A model generated the notes under the pieces. The model saw only the letters and a list, made by a program, of their open reading frames with translations. It was not told where the DNA came from and searched no databases. The position numbers were made by a program, and so were the translations under genes. Below, one piece after another: positions 17,701 through 24,703 of a DNA stretch of 49,837 nucleotides; the first letter of the stretch is position 1, and every line of letters begins with the position of its first letter. Source of the stretch: Terriglobia bacterium (GTDB lineage Bacteria; Acidobacteriota; Terriglobia; Bryobacterales; Bryobacteraceae); assembly GCA_021325235.1 (NCBI GenBank), contig JAJPHN010000039.1, positions 1 to 49,837 on the forward strand. The letters run 5' to 3'.

Positions 17701-20240
17701 TCGCCGGAGGGCCAGAGGACGCGGAATTCGATATCGAGCGGCTTGCCGGTGGCGAAAGAGGCGTCGGTGGCCTGCTTGTTGGCCTGTACATCGGCGGGAT
17801 GCTGGCGGGCGCGGAACCAGGAGCCAGGCCCTGAGCCTTCGCGGCCCGGTTCGCCATAGAGTGCCCAGACCATGGGATGAGCGGTGACCTGATCGGTGGC
17901 GGCGTTCCAGCTGAAATCGCCGATGGCGGCGGCGCGGAAGACTTTCTCGAGGCGACGTTCGCGTTCGCGGGTTTCGGATTCGGCGGCGGTGCGGGCTTCT
18001 TCTGAGCGCTCGAGTGCGCCGGCACTACTCCAGATCAGGAAACTGAAGACGAGCGCGTTGGCGAGCGCAAAAAGGGCCAGGCCGAAGAAGGTGTCGTAAA
18101 AACTATGGAGCTGTCCCTGGAGGCGCAGCCAGCCGAGCGCGACCGGAATGAGCAGGCCGGCGGGGAGCAGACGGCGAGCGGTGATTCCACCGGGCCCGGA
18201 GGCCGAGACGACGCGCATCAAGCCTTGTCGCGGAGATTCGAACAGAATCGCCAGGCTGAGCAGATAGAAGCAAAGCGCGGTGGGCGCCGACATCACCGAT
18301 TGCGAAGTAAGCCGGTACTCGAGCGATGCGCCGTACAGGCGGATCAGAAAATCGAAGAGGCTGAAGACAGAGGTGAGGACGGCAAAGCCGTGGGCCAGGG
18401 CGACTGCCCGCCGGGACTGCACGAGCAAGATCGCCGAGCCGGTCAGCACCGCGGCGAAAGCGGTGGCGAGCGGCATGCGTCCGGGCTGTGGCGTCAGGGG
18501 GAGAATGCGGTGGAGGAGAGCCGCGATGCCGAGAGTGATGCCGGTCAACTGCTCGATGCAGCCGGCGATGCCGAAGAAGAGAACGATGGCGGGAAACAGC
18601 TGCCAGCCGGTGCGGCGTTCGCGTCCGGCGAGGAGTCCGGCTATTGCGGCGAGCAGCATCAGAACGGTGCTCGGACCGACGAGTCCGGTGCGGGTGTTCA
18701 ATATGCTGCTGCCCGAGAGCTCGAGAACACAAACCGCGAGTACAACCAGGGCAGCCGCAAAGATGAGAATGCGCGCGCGACGCTGAAAGATGGGCTGCAT
18801 GTCGCGCTGGGGCAGCAGCGGGACGGAGACACGCTTCTGGAAATACCAGACGGCCAGCATCCCGAGTCCCGTGATGGCCGCCAGCAGAACGAGAAACAGG
18901 AGCGCCACGCTCGAATAGGCCGATCGCACGATTTGAACATCCTGTATCGATCGCAACAGGATGCGGGTGGAGGGCGCGCCGTCCACGGTGGTTCGGGTGG
19001 TGCAGATACCCGTTACGAGAAGCTGCGTCCCTGCCTCAAAACCGATTCCTCCGGCGGGAAGAGTGCCGGCAAGCAGCATCTGGAAAGTACGGGAGCCGGA
19101 TCGCAGACGCCAGAGTTCGCCGCGGCTGCTGGCCAGCCGGTCGACAACCGTTCCCTGCAGACGAACCAGCCTGGCCTCATATGGAGTGAAAGTGAAGCCG
19201 TCGCGCTCAACGACCAATTGCGAGGCCTCAATCGAAACCGGTTGCGGCTCGGCGACGCGGCCGATGGGCGTGATGGTGGTGTTGACGAGCGTCGGCATCC
19301 GTTCGGCGGGCGAGACGAAGCCCAGGACGGAGACGCGCGCACCGGGAGTGAACGTCGGGTTCAAACTGTCGGCGATTCGCATTGCGCCGGTTTGGTCCTG
19401 GAGATAAAGGACATGCTCGGGGGGATCGTAGGTGACGGTCGCTTCGATGCGCACACGGTGGGCGGGCGCTCCATCCTGCCCGAAGCGCAGTAATTTCGCG
19501 ATGGGCGACACGGGCAGGACGGATGGTTCGGGCGCGGGCTTGAGAATTTCGATGTCGGTCAGCCTGGGTGCGAAAAGCCGGATGCCGACCAGTTGCTGAT
19601 TGTCGTTGAAGATGGTTCCTGCGACACCGGCAATGCGCACTTCGCTGTCGACCAGTTTTCCGGCGAGATCCTCCGCGTCCTGACCGGTGAAGTTCAGAAC
19701 GTGAACCGCGATCGAACCGCCGTCGGTCTGCAGATCGGCACGCAGGATATTGCGGCCCCAGATGTTTTCGATTTTGGCCGAGCGAATCACACCGGTTACA
19801 GTGACGCGGGTGCTATCGAGCGATCCGGTTACCAACTGGCGATAAGAAACCGGGCGTGCTTCGGGGAGCGTGGCGGTCCGAACAATATCGATGTGTTGGC
19901 TGAGGATGATCGGTGCAAACAGCCCGGGCTGAACGCGGCCGGTGAGGTCGATTTCGTCGCCGATCTGGACCGGTGCTGACTCCTGTCGGTCGATCGAGAT
20001 GGCGCCCGAGGCATCCTGCAGAAAGAACGAGTTTTTCCAGCCGGAGAATGCGGTGATGACGCCGTGGACGCGGATCGGGCGTGCGCTGCCGGGTTTTTCC
20101 GGGCCGAGCTTGCGGACTTCTCCGAGTGGGCTTTGGACCTGCGCCGTGGCCGGGCGTGTGCCGCCCAGAATGGCGAGTATGAGCAGGGCTTGAAATAACC
20201 GCGAACAGTGAGACAGAACGGTGACTATCCTTCGTCTCAA
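14790..20240 (-). CDS. multidomain hybrid sensor histidine kinase
   Basis: This is a 1,816-residue membrane kinase. Order: signal-like segment (about 12-34); a periplasmic region (about 38-435) of repeated OB-fold-like modules, with recurring patterns such as FFLQDASGAISID and LYLQDQTGAMRIA; a membrane helix (about 440-465); a multi-helix membrane sensor region (about 490-735); four PAS domains (about 765-1290); HisKA with SHEIRTP (His near 1309); HATPase with DTGVGIPADKL and a GGTGLGLGIARRL G-box; a receiver with phospho-acceptor Asp near 1623 (LILMDMHMP); and an HPt domain with LGHNMKGSG (His near 1758). It therefore carries a complete internal phosphorelay, although no DNA-binding output is encoded next to it. 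The start is a TTG at 20238-20240; the exact start is uncertain. Confidence 0.92.
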   Translation of the reverse strand: MRRRIVTVLSHCSRLFQALLILAILGGTRPATAQVQSPLGEVRKLGPEKPGSARPIRVHGVITAFSGWKNSFFLQDASGAISIDRQESAPVQIGDEIDLTGRVQPGLFAPIILSQHIDIVRTATLPEARPVSYRQLVTGSLDSTRVTVTGVIRSAKIENIWGRNILRADLQTDGGSIAVHVLNFTGQDAEDLAGKLVDSEVRIAGVAGTIFNDNQQLVGIRLFAPRLTDIEILKPAPEPSVLPVSPIAKLLRFGQDGAPAHRVRIEATVTYDPPEHVLYLQDQTGAMRIADSLNPTFTPGARVSVLGFVSPAERMPTLVNTTITPIGRVAEPQPVSIEASQLVVERDGFTFTPYEARLVRLQGTVVDRLASSRGELWRLRSGSRTFQMLLAGTLPAGGIGFEAGTQLLVTGICTTRTTVDGAPSTRILLRSIQDVQIVRSAYSSVALLFLVLLAAITGLGMLAVWYFQKRVSVPLLPQRDMQPIFQRRARILIFAAALVVLAVCVLELSGSSILNTRTGLVGPSTVLMLLAAIAGLLAGRERRTGWQLFPAIVLFFGIAGCIEQLTGITLGIAALLHRILPLTPQPGRMPLATAFAAVLTGSAILLVQSRRAVALAHGFAVLTSVFSLFDFLIRLYGASLEYRLTSQSVMSAPTALCFYLLSLAILFESPRQGLMRVVSASGPGGITARRLLPAGLLIPVALGWLRLQGQLHSFYDTFFGLALFALANALVFSFLIWSSAGALERSEEARTAAESETRERERRLEKVFRAAAIGDFSWNAATDQVTAHPMVWALYGEPGREGSGPGSWFRARQHPADVQANKQATDASFATGKPLDIEFRVLWPSGEMRWVACKATVTYDEARRPVGLNGVNFDITERKLAELARVEASAVAARAEQQLATGLDLSEVALWSWTPENDCVSWTGPVEQVFGKPAEKLPSFGAFRSIVFTEDLPELEAKLRRSLAGTGEYRAEFRITTPGGKTRWIAGRGDVLRNEKQQIIGMAGVNFDITASKHAELGLARSERELREMADAMPQIVWTAGADGNVQQFNRRWYEYTGTSRLEEALSVIHPDDLDRYQGEWREAFLCGVLFECEVRLRRSDGVYRWHLSRAVPVRNQAGAVMRWFGTSTDVENYKQLEARILGMNSELERRVEERSAQLAESERRYRQLVEGVKDYAIFMLDRDGRIATWNAGAERLKGYQAEEIIGRHFSIFYPEDVAASGHPAFELEFAATHDQYSEQGWRIRKDGSRFWADILITAIRNSDGELTGFSKITRDLSDQKKIEDLLIEERERAESANEAKSSFLAAMSHEIRTPMNAILGMADLLWDTNLDPAQREYVGRFRRAGSTLLTLINDILDLSKIESGRFELEQTDFALEDTIERTMELVVPRAKAKQISAAARIEPGTCTALSGDPARLQQILLNLLGNAVKFTSQGGVTLEVRQRPAESAVHLEFTVIDTGVGIPADKLASIFEDFTQAESSTTRRFGGTGLGLGIARRLIHRMGGQISVESTPGAGSTFRFDAIFGRAENPIVPARDNPPAAFESGHTYTLSHAASTPAQYTNAAQPVAPEPPLRVLVADDSEDNRFLIAAYLDKSRYALTFVENGLDAIARRKSQNFDLILMDMHMPLLDGLSATKAIRAWEREQEAPEVPVIALTANALVEDAARSYQAGCNGHLSKPISKARLIEAVEGYRSARFTEQLAGLAASGSGSRQRKAPEIPIGLEAIAHRYLAARREELIKIEALIRQRNFAELRTLGHNMKGSGESFGFDEITWIGEAIEAAAKREDLIALQRHLRDLRDYVAFASESVLPESPV

Positions 20241-20308
20241 CAGTGGCGCAGGGTCGGAAATTATTGCTCCCGGATTTTGAGAGGGTTACGGGAAAAAGAG
20301 GAAAAAAC

Positions 20309-20317
20309 TGCGATAAT
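20309..20317 (+). promoter_or_regulatory. extended -10 promoter of rnpB
   Basis: TGCGATAAT is an extended -10 element. It would start transcription near 20324, just before the P1 helix of RNase P RNA at 20326. A poor -35 (TTACGG, 20286-20291) lies 20 bases upstream. Confidence 0.5.
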
Positions 20318-20604
20318 GGATGCTGCCTGCGCAGCCGGGCGGCCGCTGGCCATGCGAATGGCGAGAGGAAAGTCCGGTCTTCCCAGGGCAGCATGCCGGC
20401 TAACGGCCGGGGGTGCGCGCTCAAAGCGCGTGTCACGGAAAGTGCCACAGAAAAGATACCGCCTTGCCTGGCGAGAGTCGGGCGGGGTAAGGGTGAAAAG
20501 GTGCGGTAAGAGCGCACCGCGAGGCGAGTAATCGTCCTTGGCAGGGAAAACCCCATGTGAAGCAAGACCAAATAGGGGAGGAGGAGCGGCCCGCTCCGTC
20601 TTTT

Positions 20605-20639
20605 TTGAGTCTTCGCCTCGCTGAGAGGCGCGGGCTCAT
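20605..20639 (+). repeat. hairpin repeat copy 1 inside rnpB
   Basis: This 35-base copy starts TTGAGTCTTCGCCTC and ends GAGGCGCGGGCTCAT. It folds as TGAGTCT/GGGCTCA plus CGCCTC/GAGGCG with one mismatch and a GCTGA loop. It is identical to copy 2 and related to the repeat near position 1771. Confidence 0.9.
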
Positions 20640-20645
20640 TATTTG

Positions 20646-20680
20646 TTGAGTCTTCGCCTCGCTGAGAGGCGCGGGCTCAT
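20646..20680 (+). repeat. hairpin repeat copy 2 inside rnpB
   Basis: It matches copy 1 at all 35 positions, with a 41-base period. The two copies are separated by TATTTG, and together they make up most of the P17/P16 insertion. Identity between copies implies recent duplication or strong homogenisation. Confidence 0.9.
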
Positions 20681-20948
20681 ACCACTCCCGGGTAGGTCGC
20701 TGGAGCCGTTCAGTAATGGACGGCCTAGAGGAATGGCTGCCGCCGCCGGCAGAGATGCGGGCGGGACAGAAACCGGCTTACAGGCTGCGCAGGTTTTTTG
20801 TTTTATATCGAGGCTCGATGACGTGAGCCTCAACTCACCCTTTCCGAGCCGATATCGCACAACAAAAGCAAGGCATTTGTCAGTGCCGCGCGGGCGACAG
20901 TAGCCGAATGCGCCTGTATGAGTGCCTAGACAACTCCACTTCGCCTGA

Positions 20949-21758
20949 TCACTGCGTGGGCTTTAGGGCGTATCCCATATAAAGAATTTTCAAATCGTTG
21001 CTCTCGACGAGCTTGAACCTTTGGCCAAACTCCTTATAGCCGATTTTGCCCTTCGCCCTCTTTCGGAGGATGCTGATCATTGCTGGCATGCTTACGTTTG
21101 GAGATGTCCCACGAAATTCCTTGAACTCGAAGCCGGTCTGCACGAGCAATCGTTTCAATTCTTCCGGCCGGATGAACATTTTCCAGTGGTGAAGCCGCGG
21201 CGGCATGAAGGCCGTTGTCCTCCATTCCTGCCAGATCTTGATAGCAACCAGCTTGCTGAGGAACGTGCGGTTCAGCGTGTCGAAAAAGAACACGCCGCCC
21301 GGTGCCGTCACCCGGTAAATTTCGCTGATCACCTTGGGCAAATCGCGCACGTGCTCCAGCACGTCGCAACAATACACAACCGGATAAACGTCGTTGGGAA
21401 AAGGAATAGATTCTCCGGTTCCCCTCTGGTACTGTATCGGCAACCCCGCGGATTGCGCATGTTGTCTGGCCGTATTCAGCGATTGTTCCGAAGGATCAAT
21501 GCCAGTCACGCGAAAGCCGATCGCGGCAAATTCCTCCGCAAGAATGCCGCCCCCACAGCCAACATCCAGCGCCGCTGTACCCTGAACTTTGAGCCTCAAC
21601 GCCTGGTCCAAGATTCTTCGGAAATATCCAACACGGGCCGGGTTCACCGAGGATTTGAGCAGGTGCAGACATTGATTTTCATCCCACCAGATATCGCCTG
21701 CCTCGTCGTAGAGGGCATTGTTGATTTGCGCGTAGATGTCATCCGAAGCGGGTTGCAT
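20949..21758 (-). CDS. class I SAM-dependent methyltransferase, UbiG-like
   Basis: The 269-residue protein has the SAM-binding motif ALDVGCGGGILAEEFA (about 63-78), the acidic post-I residue in VTGIDPSEQSLNTARQ, and VYCCDVLEHVRDLPKVI and YRVTAPGGVFFFDTLNRTF further on, as in UbiG-type O-methyltransferases. Acidobacteria generally use menaquinone, so a ubiquinone role is doubtful and I give no symbol. The ATG at 21756-21758 has a GGAGCG ribosome site six bases upstream; the longer reading to 21866 lacks one. The gene and the neighbouring helicase use visibly more A/T-ending codons than the surrounding genes, which may indicate a different origin. The substrate is unknown. Confidence 0.85.
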   Translation of the reverse strand: MQPASDDIYAQINNALYDEAGDIWWDENQCLHLLKSSVNPARVGYFRRILDQALRLKVQGTAALDVGCGGGILAEEFAAIGFRVTGIDPSEQSLNTARQHAQSAGLPIQYQRGTGESIPFPNDVYPVVYCCDVLEHVRDLPKVISEIYRVTAPGGVFFFDTLNRTFLSKLVAIKIWQEWRTTAFMPPRLHHWKMFIRPEELKRLLVQTGFEFKEFRGTSPNVSMPAMISILRKRAKGKIGYKEFGQRFKLVESNDLKILYMGYALKPTQ

Positions 21759-21967
21759 CAGGGGCGCTCCAGTATTACTGGCTTGCGAATCCAACGGCCG
21801 TGAGGGTAGGTTCGAGATTTTAGCAAACCGGCTGTGTCGTCGGCGATCCGGACAGAACTCCGGCATTATCCAACGCCGGTAGTCCGACGGCGTAGATGTA
21901 TGCTCCGCGCACAGAGCGGATAACGATAGCTGGCGCTAACGCGATCTTTCCGCTTTGCGCCGCGCCG

Positions 21968-23257
21968 TCAGCGTCCGCGATGACCGCGCTTCGGGCGCGT
22001 TCCCGCCGTCCGTTTACCGGCACTATCACCGGGAAAGGAGCGATGAACACGCCTGTTCGGAGCCGCGCTATCGGGATGTGCGTTGGCTTTGGCCAACTCG
22101 GCCGCTTCCTGCACTATGTCCGCCGTTACCGTCCGCCGCTCAAGCAAAACCTTGCATTCTTGCTCGATACGGCGCACCGCGCCTCGCTCCGACTTCATAC
22201 TGAAGGTGGATGCGGCTCCTCTTTGGCCAGCGCGCCCTGTGCGGCCTACACGATGGATGAAATCCGTCGGCGCTTGCGGAAGGTCATAGTTCACAAGATG
22301 GGCCACGCTGTCGATGTGGATGCCCCGAGCTGCAACGTCAGTCGCCACCAAAATTCTGTACCGGCCGTCGCGAAATCCCGCCAAAGCTTGATTCCGCTGG
22401 TTCTGTGTGCGGTCACCGTGCATCGCTACGGCGGGTAAGCCCAGCCGCGAGAGCCGCTTTGCAAGCCGGTCGGTTCCGCGCTTGGTTCGAGCGAACACCA
22501 TAAATGATCCGTCGTTCTGACCCAGCATGTGACGCAGCAAGGCAAGCTTTACGTGATCCTCCACCTCATACACATGCAAGTCAACTACATCGGGCGTAGC
22601 CATCTTCGATCCGCCGACGGAAATGCGAACCGGGTTCTTAGAGTGACGGGTGATGAGGCGCTCGACGTCCTTCTCCATCGTGGCCGAAAAGAACAAGCTC
22701 TGCCTCGCACTTGGCAACACGGATAGAATCCGTTCGATTGCCGGAAGAAAACCCATATCCAGCATGCGGTCCGCTTCATCCAAGACCAGCACTTCGACAG
22801 CGTTGAGTTTCACCAGTTTCCGATCGAGGAAGTCCTCGAGCCGCCCAGGCGTTGCAATTACCACGTGCGCGCCTCGCCGTATCGCGCTTAATTGCCCCTG
22901 TTCGCTCAGGCCGCCCACAGCTACAGCCGCCCGCAAGCCGGTGTTCAGCGAAAGCTTTGCGAAAGCGTCCGAGATCTGAACTGCTAACTCTCGTGTTGGG
23001 CTCAGGATCAGAGCTCGTACCGACGCTACAGCCGGAACGTTTTTTTCCGCGTCCAAGGCTTTAAGCAGGTTTTCGATCAGCGGAAGCAAAAAGGCGAGAG
23101 TCTTGCCAGTGCCTGTCTGTGCAGTGGCGATCACATCGGCGCCAGTCAGCGCCGGCGGAATCGCTCGGGCTTGCACCGGCGTCGGTTCAGTCAAGCAGTT
23201 CCGGTTCAGATTCACCTGAACGGGCTGCGACAAGGGTAATTCGTTGAATCGTGTCAT
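21968..23257 (-). CDS. DEAD-box RNA helicase, RhlE-like
   Basis: The 429-residue helicase carries all the core motifs: Q-motif region (PTPVQARAIPPAL), motif I AQTGTGKT (46-53), Ia PTRELAVQI, Ib TPGRLEDFL, II LDEADRMLDMGF, III FFSATM, IV-V VFARTKRGTDRLAKRL and VATDVAARGIH, and VI HRVGRTGRAGQ. A basic tail of about 50 residues (HRSFPGDSAGKR...) follows and probably aids RNA binding. Such enzymes remodel rRNA or mRNA, often in the cold. The ATG at 23255-23257 starts the conserved TRFNELPLS; the longer reading uses a TTG three codons upstream. It is on the same strand as, and 209 bases upstream of, the methyltransferase gene. Confidence 0.92.
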   Translation of the reverse strand: MTRFNELPLSQPVQVNLNRNCLTEPTPVQARAIPPALTGADVIATAQTGTGKTLAFLLPLIENLLKALDAEKNVPAVASVRALILSPTRELAVQISDAFAKLSLNTGLRAAVAVGGLSEQGQLSAIRRGAHVVIATPGRLEDFLDRKLVKLNAVEVLVLDEADRMLDMGFLPAIERILSVLPSARQSLFFSATMEKDVERLITRHSKNPVRISVGGSKMATPDVVDLHVYEVEDHVKLALLRHMLGQNDGSFMVFARTKRGTDRLAKRLSRLGLPAVAMHGDRTQNQRNQALAGFRDGRYRILVATDVAARGIHIDSVAHLVNYDLPQAPTDFIHRVGRTGRAGQRGAASTFSMKSERGAVRRIEQECKVLLERRTVTADIVQEAAELAKANAHPDSAAPNRRVHRSFPGDSAGKRTAGTRPKRGHRGR

Positions 23258-23605
23258 AGTTTGCAAAAGGATGTACGCCGAGTACCGGAATGACGCCCTT
23301 AAGCCAACAATTCAGAGATTCAACTTTGCTGAACCTGGAGAATTCGAGGTAAGTGAAGAAGACTCACTTGACGAAGGACGAATAGAACGGAAGGCCTCTT
23401 GAGTATACCAGCAGTTCGATTGGCCCGAGGACGGGGACGTACCTACTCAGGACGTATTCCACTTGACACGCCCGTCGAATCGGTACCATTCATCACTAGG
23501 AATTCCGGATGGCCGCGGTCGCCTCGGCCCTTTACAATTGTGCAGTGCGCGCGCCCCGGGGCCAGGAAGTCCGCCGGGCCGTGAATTGATAAAATTGAAA
23601 CTCGC
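23258..23605. other. 348-base intergenic region between divergent genes
   Basis: No convincing ORF is present. I see a small inverted repeat AAGTGA/TCACTT (near 23352-23374). A TTGACA at 23463-23468 has a 15-base spacer to TACCAT, a sub-optimal promoter that would read toward the Trm112-like gene. A/T-rich GATAAAATTG lies just before the gene. Nothing else stands out. Confidence 0.4.
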
Positions 23606-23779
23606 ATGGCAATCAGCAAAGAGCTGCTGGACATCCTGGTCTGTCCGGTGTGCAAAGCCAAGGTTCTGCTGAAAGAGGATGGCAGCGGGCTGAAGTGCGT
23701 CGCCTGTCATCGTGTCTATCCGGTGCGTGACGATATTCCGATCATGCTCAAAGACCAGGCCACGATCGAACCGGAGTAG
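23606..23779 (+). CDS. Trm112-family small zinc-binding protein
   Basis: This 57-residue protein has two CxxC pairs, CPVC (13-16) and CVAC (31-34), and the family pattern LLDILVCPVCK...LKCVACHRVYPVRDDIPIML, matching the YcaR/Trm112-like family. Trm112-type proteins bind and stabilise methyltransferases or other enzymes. In many bacteria the gene accompanies lipid A and lipopolysaccharide genes, and here it starts a run with a GT9 glycosyltransferase and an MsbA-like exporter. The ATG at 23606 is in frame with the whole motif set. The stop lies nine bases before the next ATG, so the genes are co-transcribed. Confidence 0.9.
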   Translation: MAISKELLDILVCPVCKAKVLLKEDGSGLKCVACHRVYPVRDDIPIMLKDQATIEPE

Positions 23780-23788
23780 GCGAGGGTC

Positions 23789-24703
23789 ATGACTGTTCTC
23801 GACAAGCTGCCTGAGCGTGCGCGCGTCGCCATTATCCGGCTGCGCTCGCTGGGCGATTGCGTACTCACCACGCCCGCGATCGCGCTGCTCAAGGAGGCGC
23901 GGCCCGACCTCGAGATCGGCGTGGTGGTCGAAGACCGCTTTGCGGAAGTGTTCGCGGGCAATCCGGCCATTGCGCAGATTATCGAGCCGACCTGGCAGGC
24001 GCTGCGGCGCTGGAAGCCCGCTCTATGCGTGAATCTGCACGGTGGAACGCGCAGCCAGGTGATGACTGCGCTTTCGGGCGCCCGCTGGCGTGCGGGATTC
24101 GCGCATCACTCGACCACGCTTGCCTACAACATCCGGATCCCGCGGGCGCAGCGGATTTTAGGAGTGCATCGGCGGGTGCACACGGCCGAGCATCTGGCTT
24201 CGGCCTTTTTTGCGCTGGGCGTTCCGATCAAAGCCGTTCCGCGGGCGCAGCTTTTCGCGCGTGAGACGCCGTTGAGCGATAAGCACGCCGTGCTTCACCC
24301 TTTCGCCTCTGCACCGGAAAAGCAATGGGCGGCCGAGCGCTTCACCGAAGTCGCGCGCTACCTGCAACTGTGGAACATTACGCCCGTGTTTCTGGCCGGG
24401 CCGAATGACGACACGGCTCCGTTTGCGCCGCATGCCGTGCTCAAAGGCTCGCTCGAACAGGTGAAGGGGGTGCTCGCCAATGCCGCGCTGTTCATTGGCA
24501 ACGACAGCGGTCCGGCGCACATGGCGGCGGCGTTCGGCGTGCCGTCGCTGGTTCTTTTCAGCACCTCGGATGCGGCGATCTGGGGTCCGTGGCAGACCGA
24601 ATCGGAAGTGATCGTGACGCGCGACGGGATTGATAAAGTGAGCGTGTCGCGGGTGATTGCGGCGCTCGAGCGGCTGCTGACCTTCACCGAGGCGCACGCT
24701 TGA
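23789..24703 (+). CDS. glycosyltransferase family 9, heptosyltransferase-like
   Basis: The 304-residue GT-B enzyme has an N-terminal RVAIIRLRSLGDCVLTTPA, the classic ADP-heptose:LPS heptosyltransferase start. A C-terminal acceptor/donor region holds ALFIGNDSGPAHMAAAFGVP, the GT9 D-S-G-P-x-H motif that grips the nucleotide sugar. It probably adds a heptose or related sugar to the lipopolysaccharide core at the inner membrane. It is followed with a four-base overlap (TTGA) by an MsbA-like transporter, fitting an LPS assembly role. Which heptosyltransferase it corresponds to cannot be told. Confidence 0.9.
   Translation: MTVLDKLPERARVAIIRLRSLGDCVLTTPAIALLKEARPDLEIGVVVEDRFAEVFAGNPAIAQIIEPTWQALRRWKPALCVNLHGGTRSQVMTALSGARWRAGFAHHSTTLAYNIRIPRAQRILGVHRRVHTAEHLASAFFALGVPIKAVPRAQLFARETPLSDKHAVLHPFASAPEKQWAAERFTEVARYLQLWNITPVFLAGPNDDTAPFAPHAVLKGSLEQVKGVLANAALFIGNDSGPAHMAAAFGVPSLVLFSTSDAAIWGPWQTESEVIVTRDGIDKVSVSRVIAALERLLTFTEAHA

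Larger units (their letters stand above)
20324..20797 (+). ncRNA. rnpB: RNase P RNA, bacterial type A
   Basis: This is the catalytic RNA of RNase P, which trims tRNA 5' ends. P1 is an 11-bp helix between 20326-20336 (CCTGCGCAGCC) and 20783-20793. P3 has a GCGA tetraloop (GCCAT/ATGGC). The universal P4 strand GAGGAAAGTCCGG is near 20374, and its partner region GACAGAAACCGGCTTACAG is at 20765-20783. Other type A hallmarks are GGTAAGGGTGAAAAGGTGCG and GCAAGACCAAATAGGGG. P15 is GACC/GGTC, and the loop retains GGGTA for binding the tRNA CCA end. P16 is GGGAG/CTCCC and P17 is GAGCGGCCCGCTC. Between P17 and the 3' strand of P16 there are 87 extra bases holding two identical hairpin repeats. A T-run follows P1. 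Confidence 0.97.

Noticed and set aside
18105-19493. 462-codon plus-strand frame inside the hybrid kinase gene
   Set aside because: Antisense to the kinase, with low-complexity Glu/Arg/Gly-rich product and no motifs.
21820-22050. Possible frameshifted continuation of the helicase C-terminus
   Set aside because: The 76-codon frame overlaps the helicase tail but shows no helicase-like or family motif; the helicase is already complete with a basic tail.
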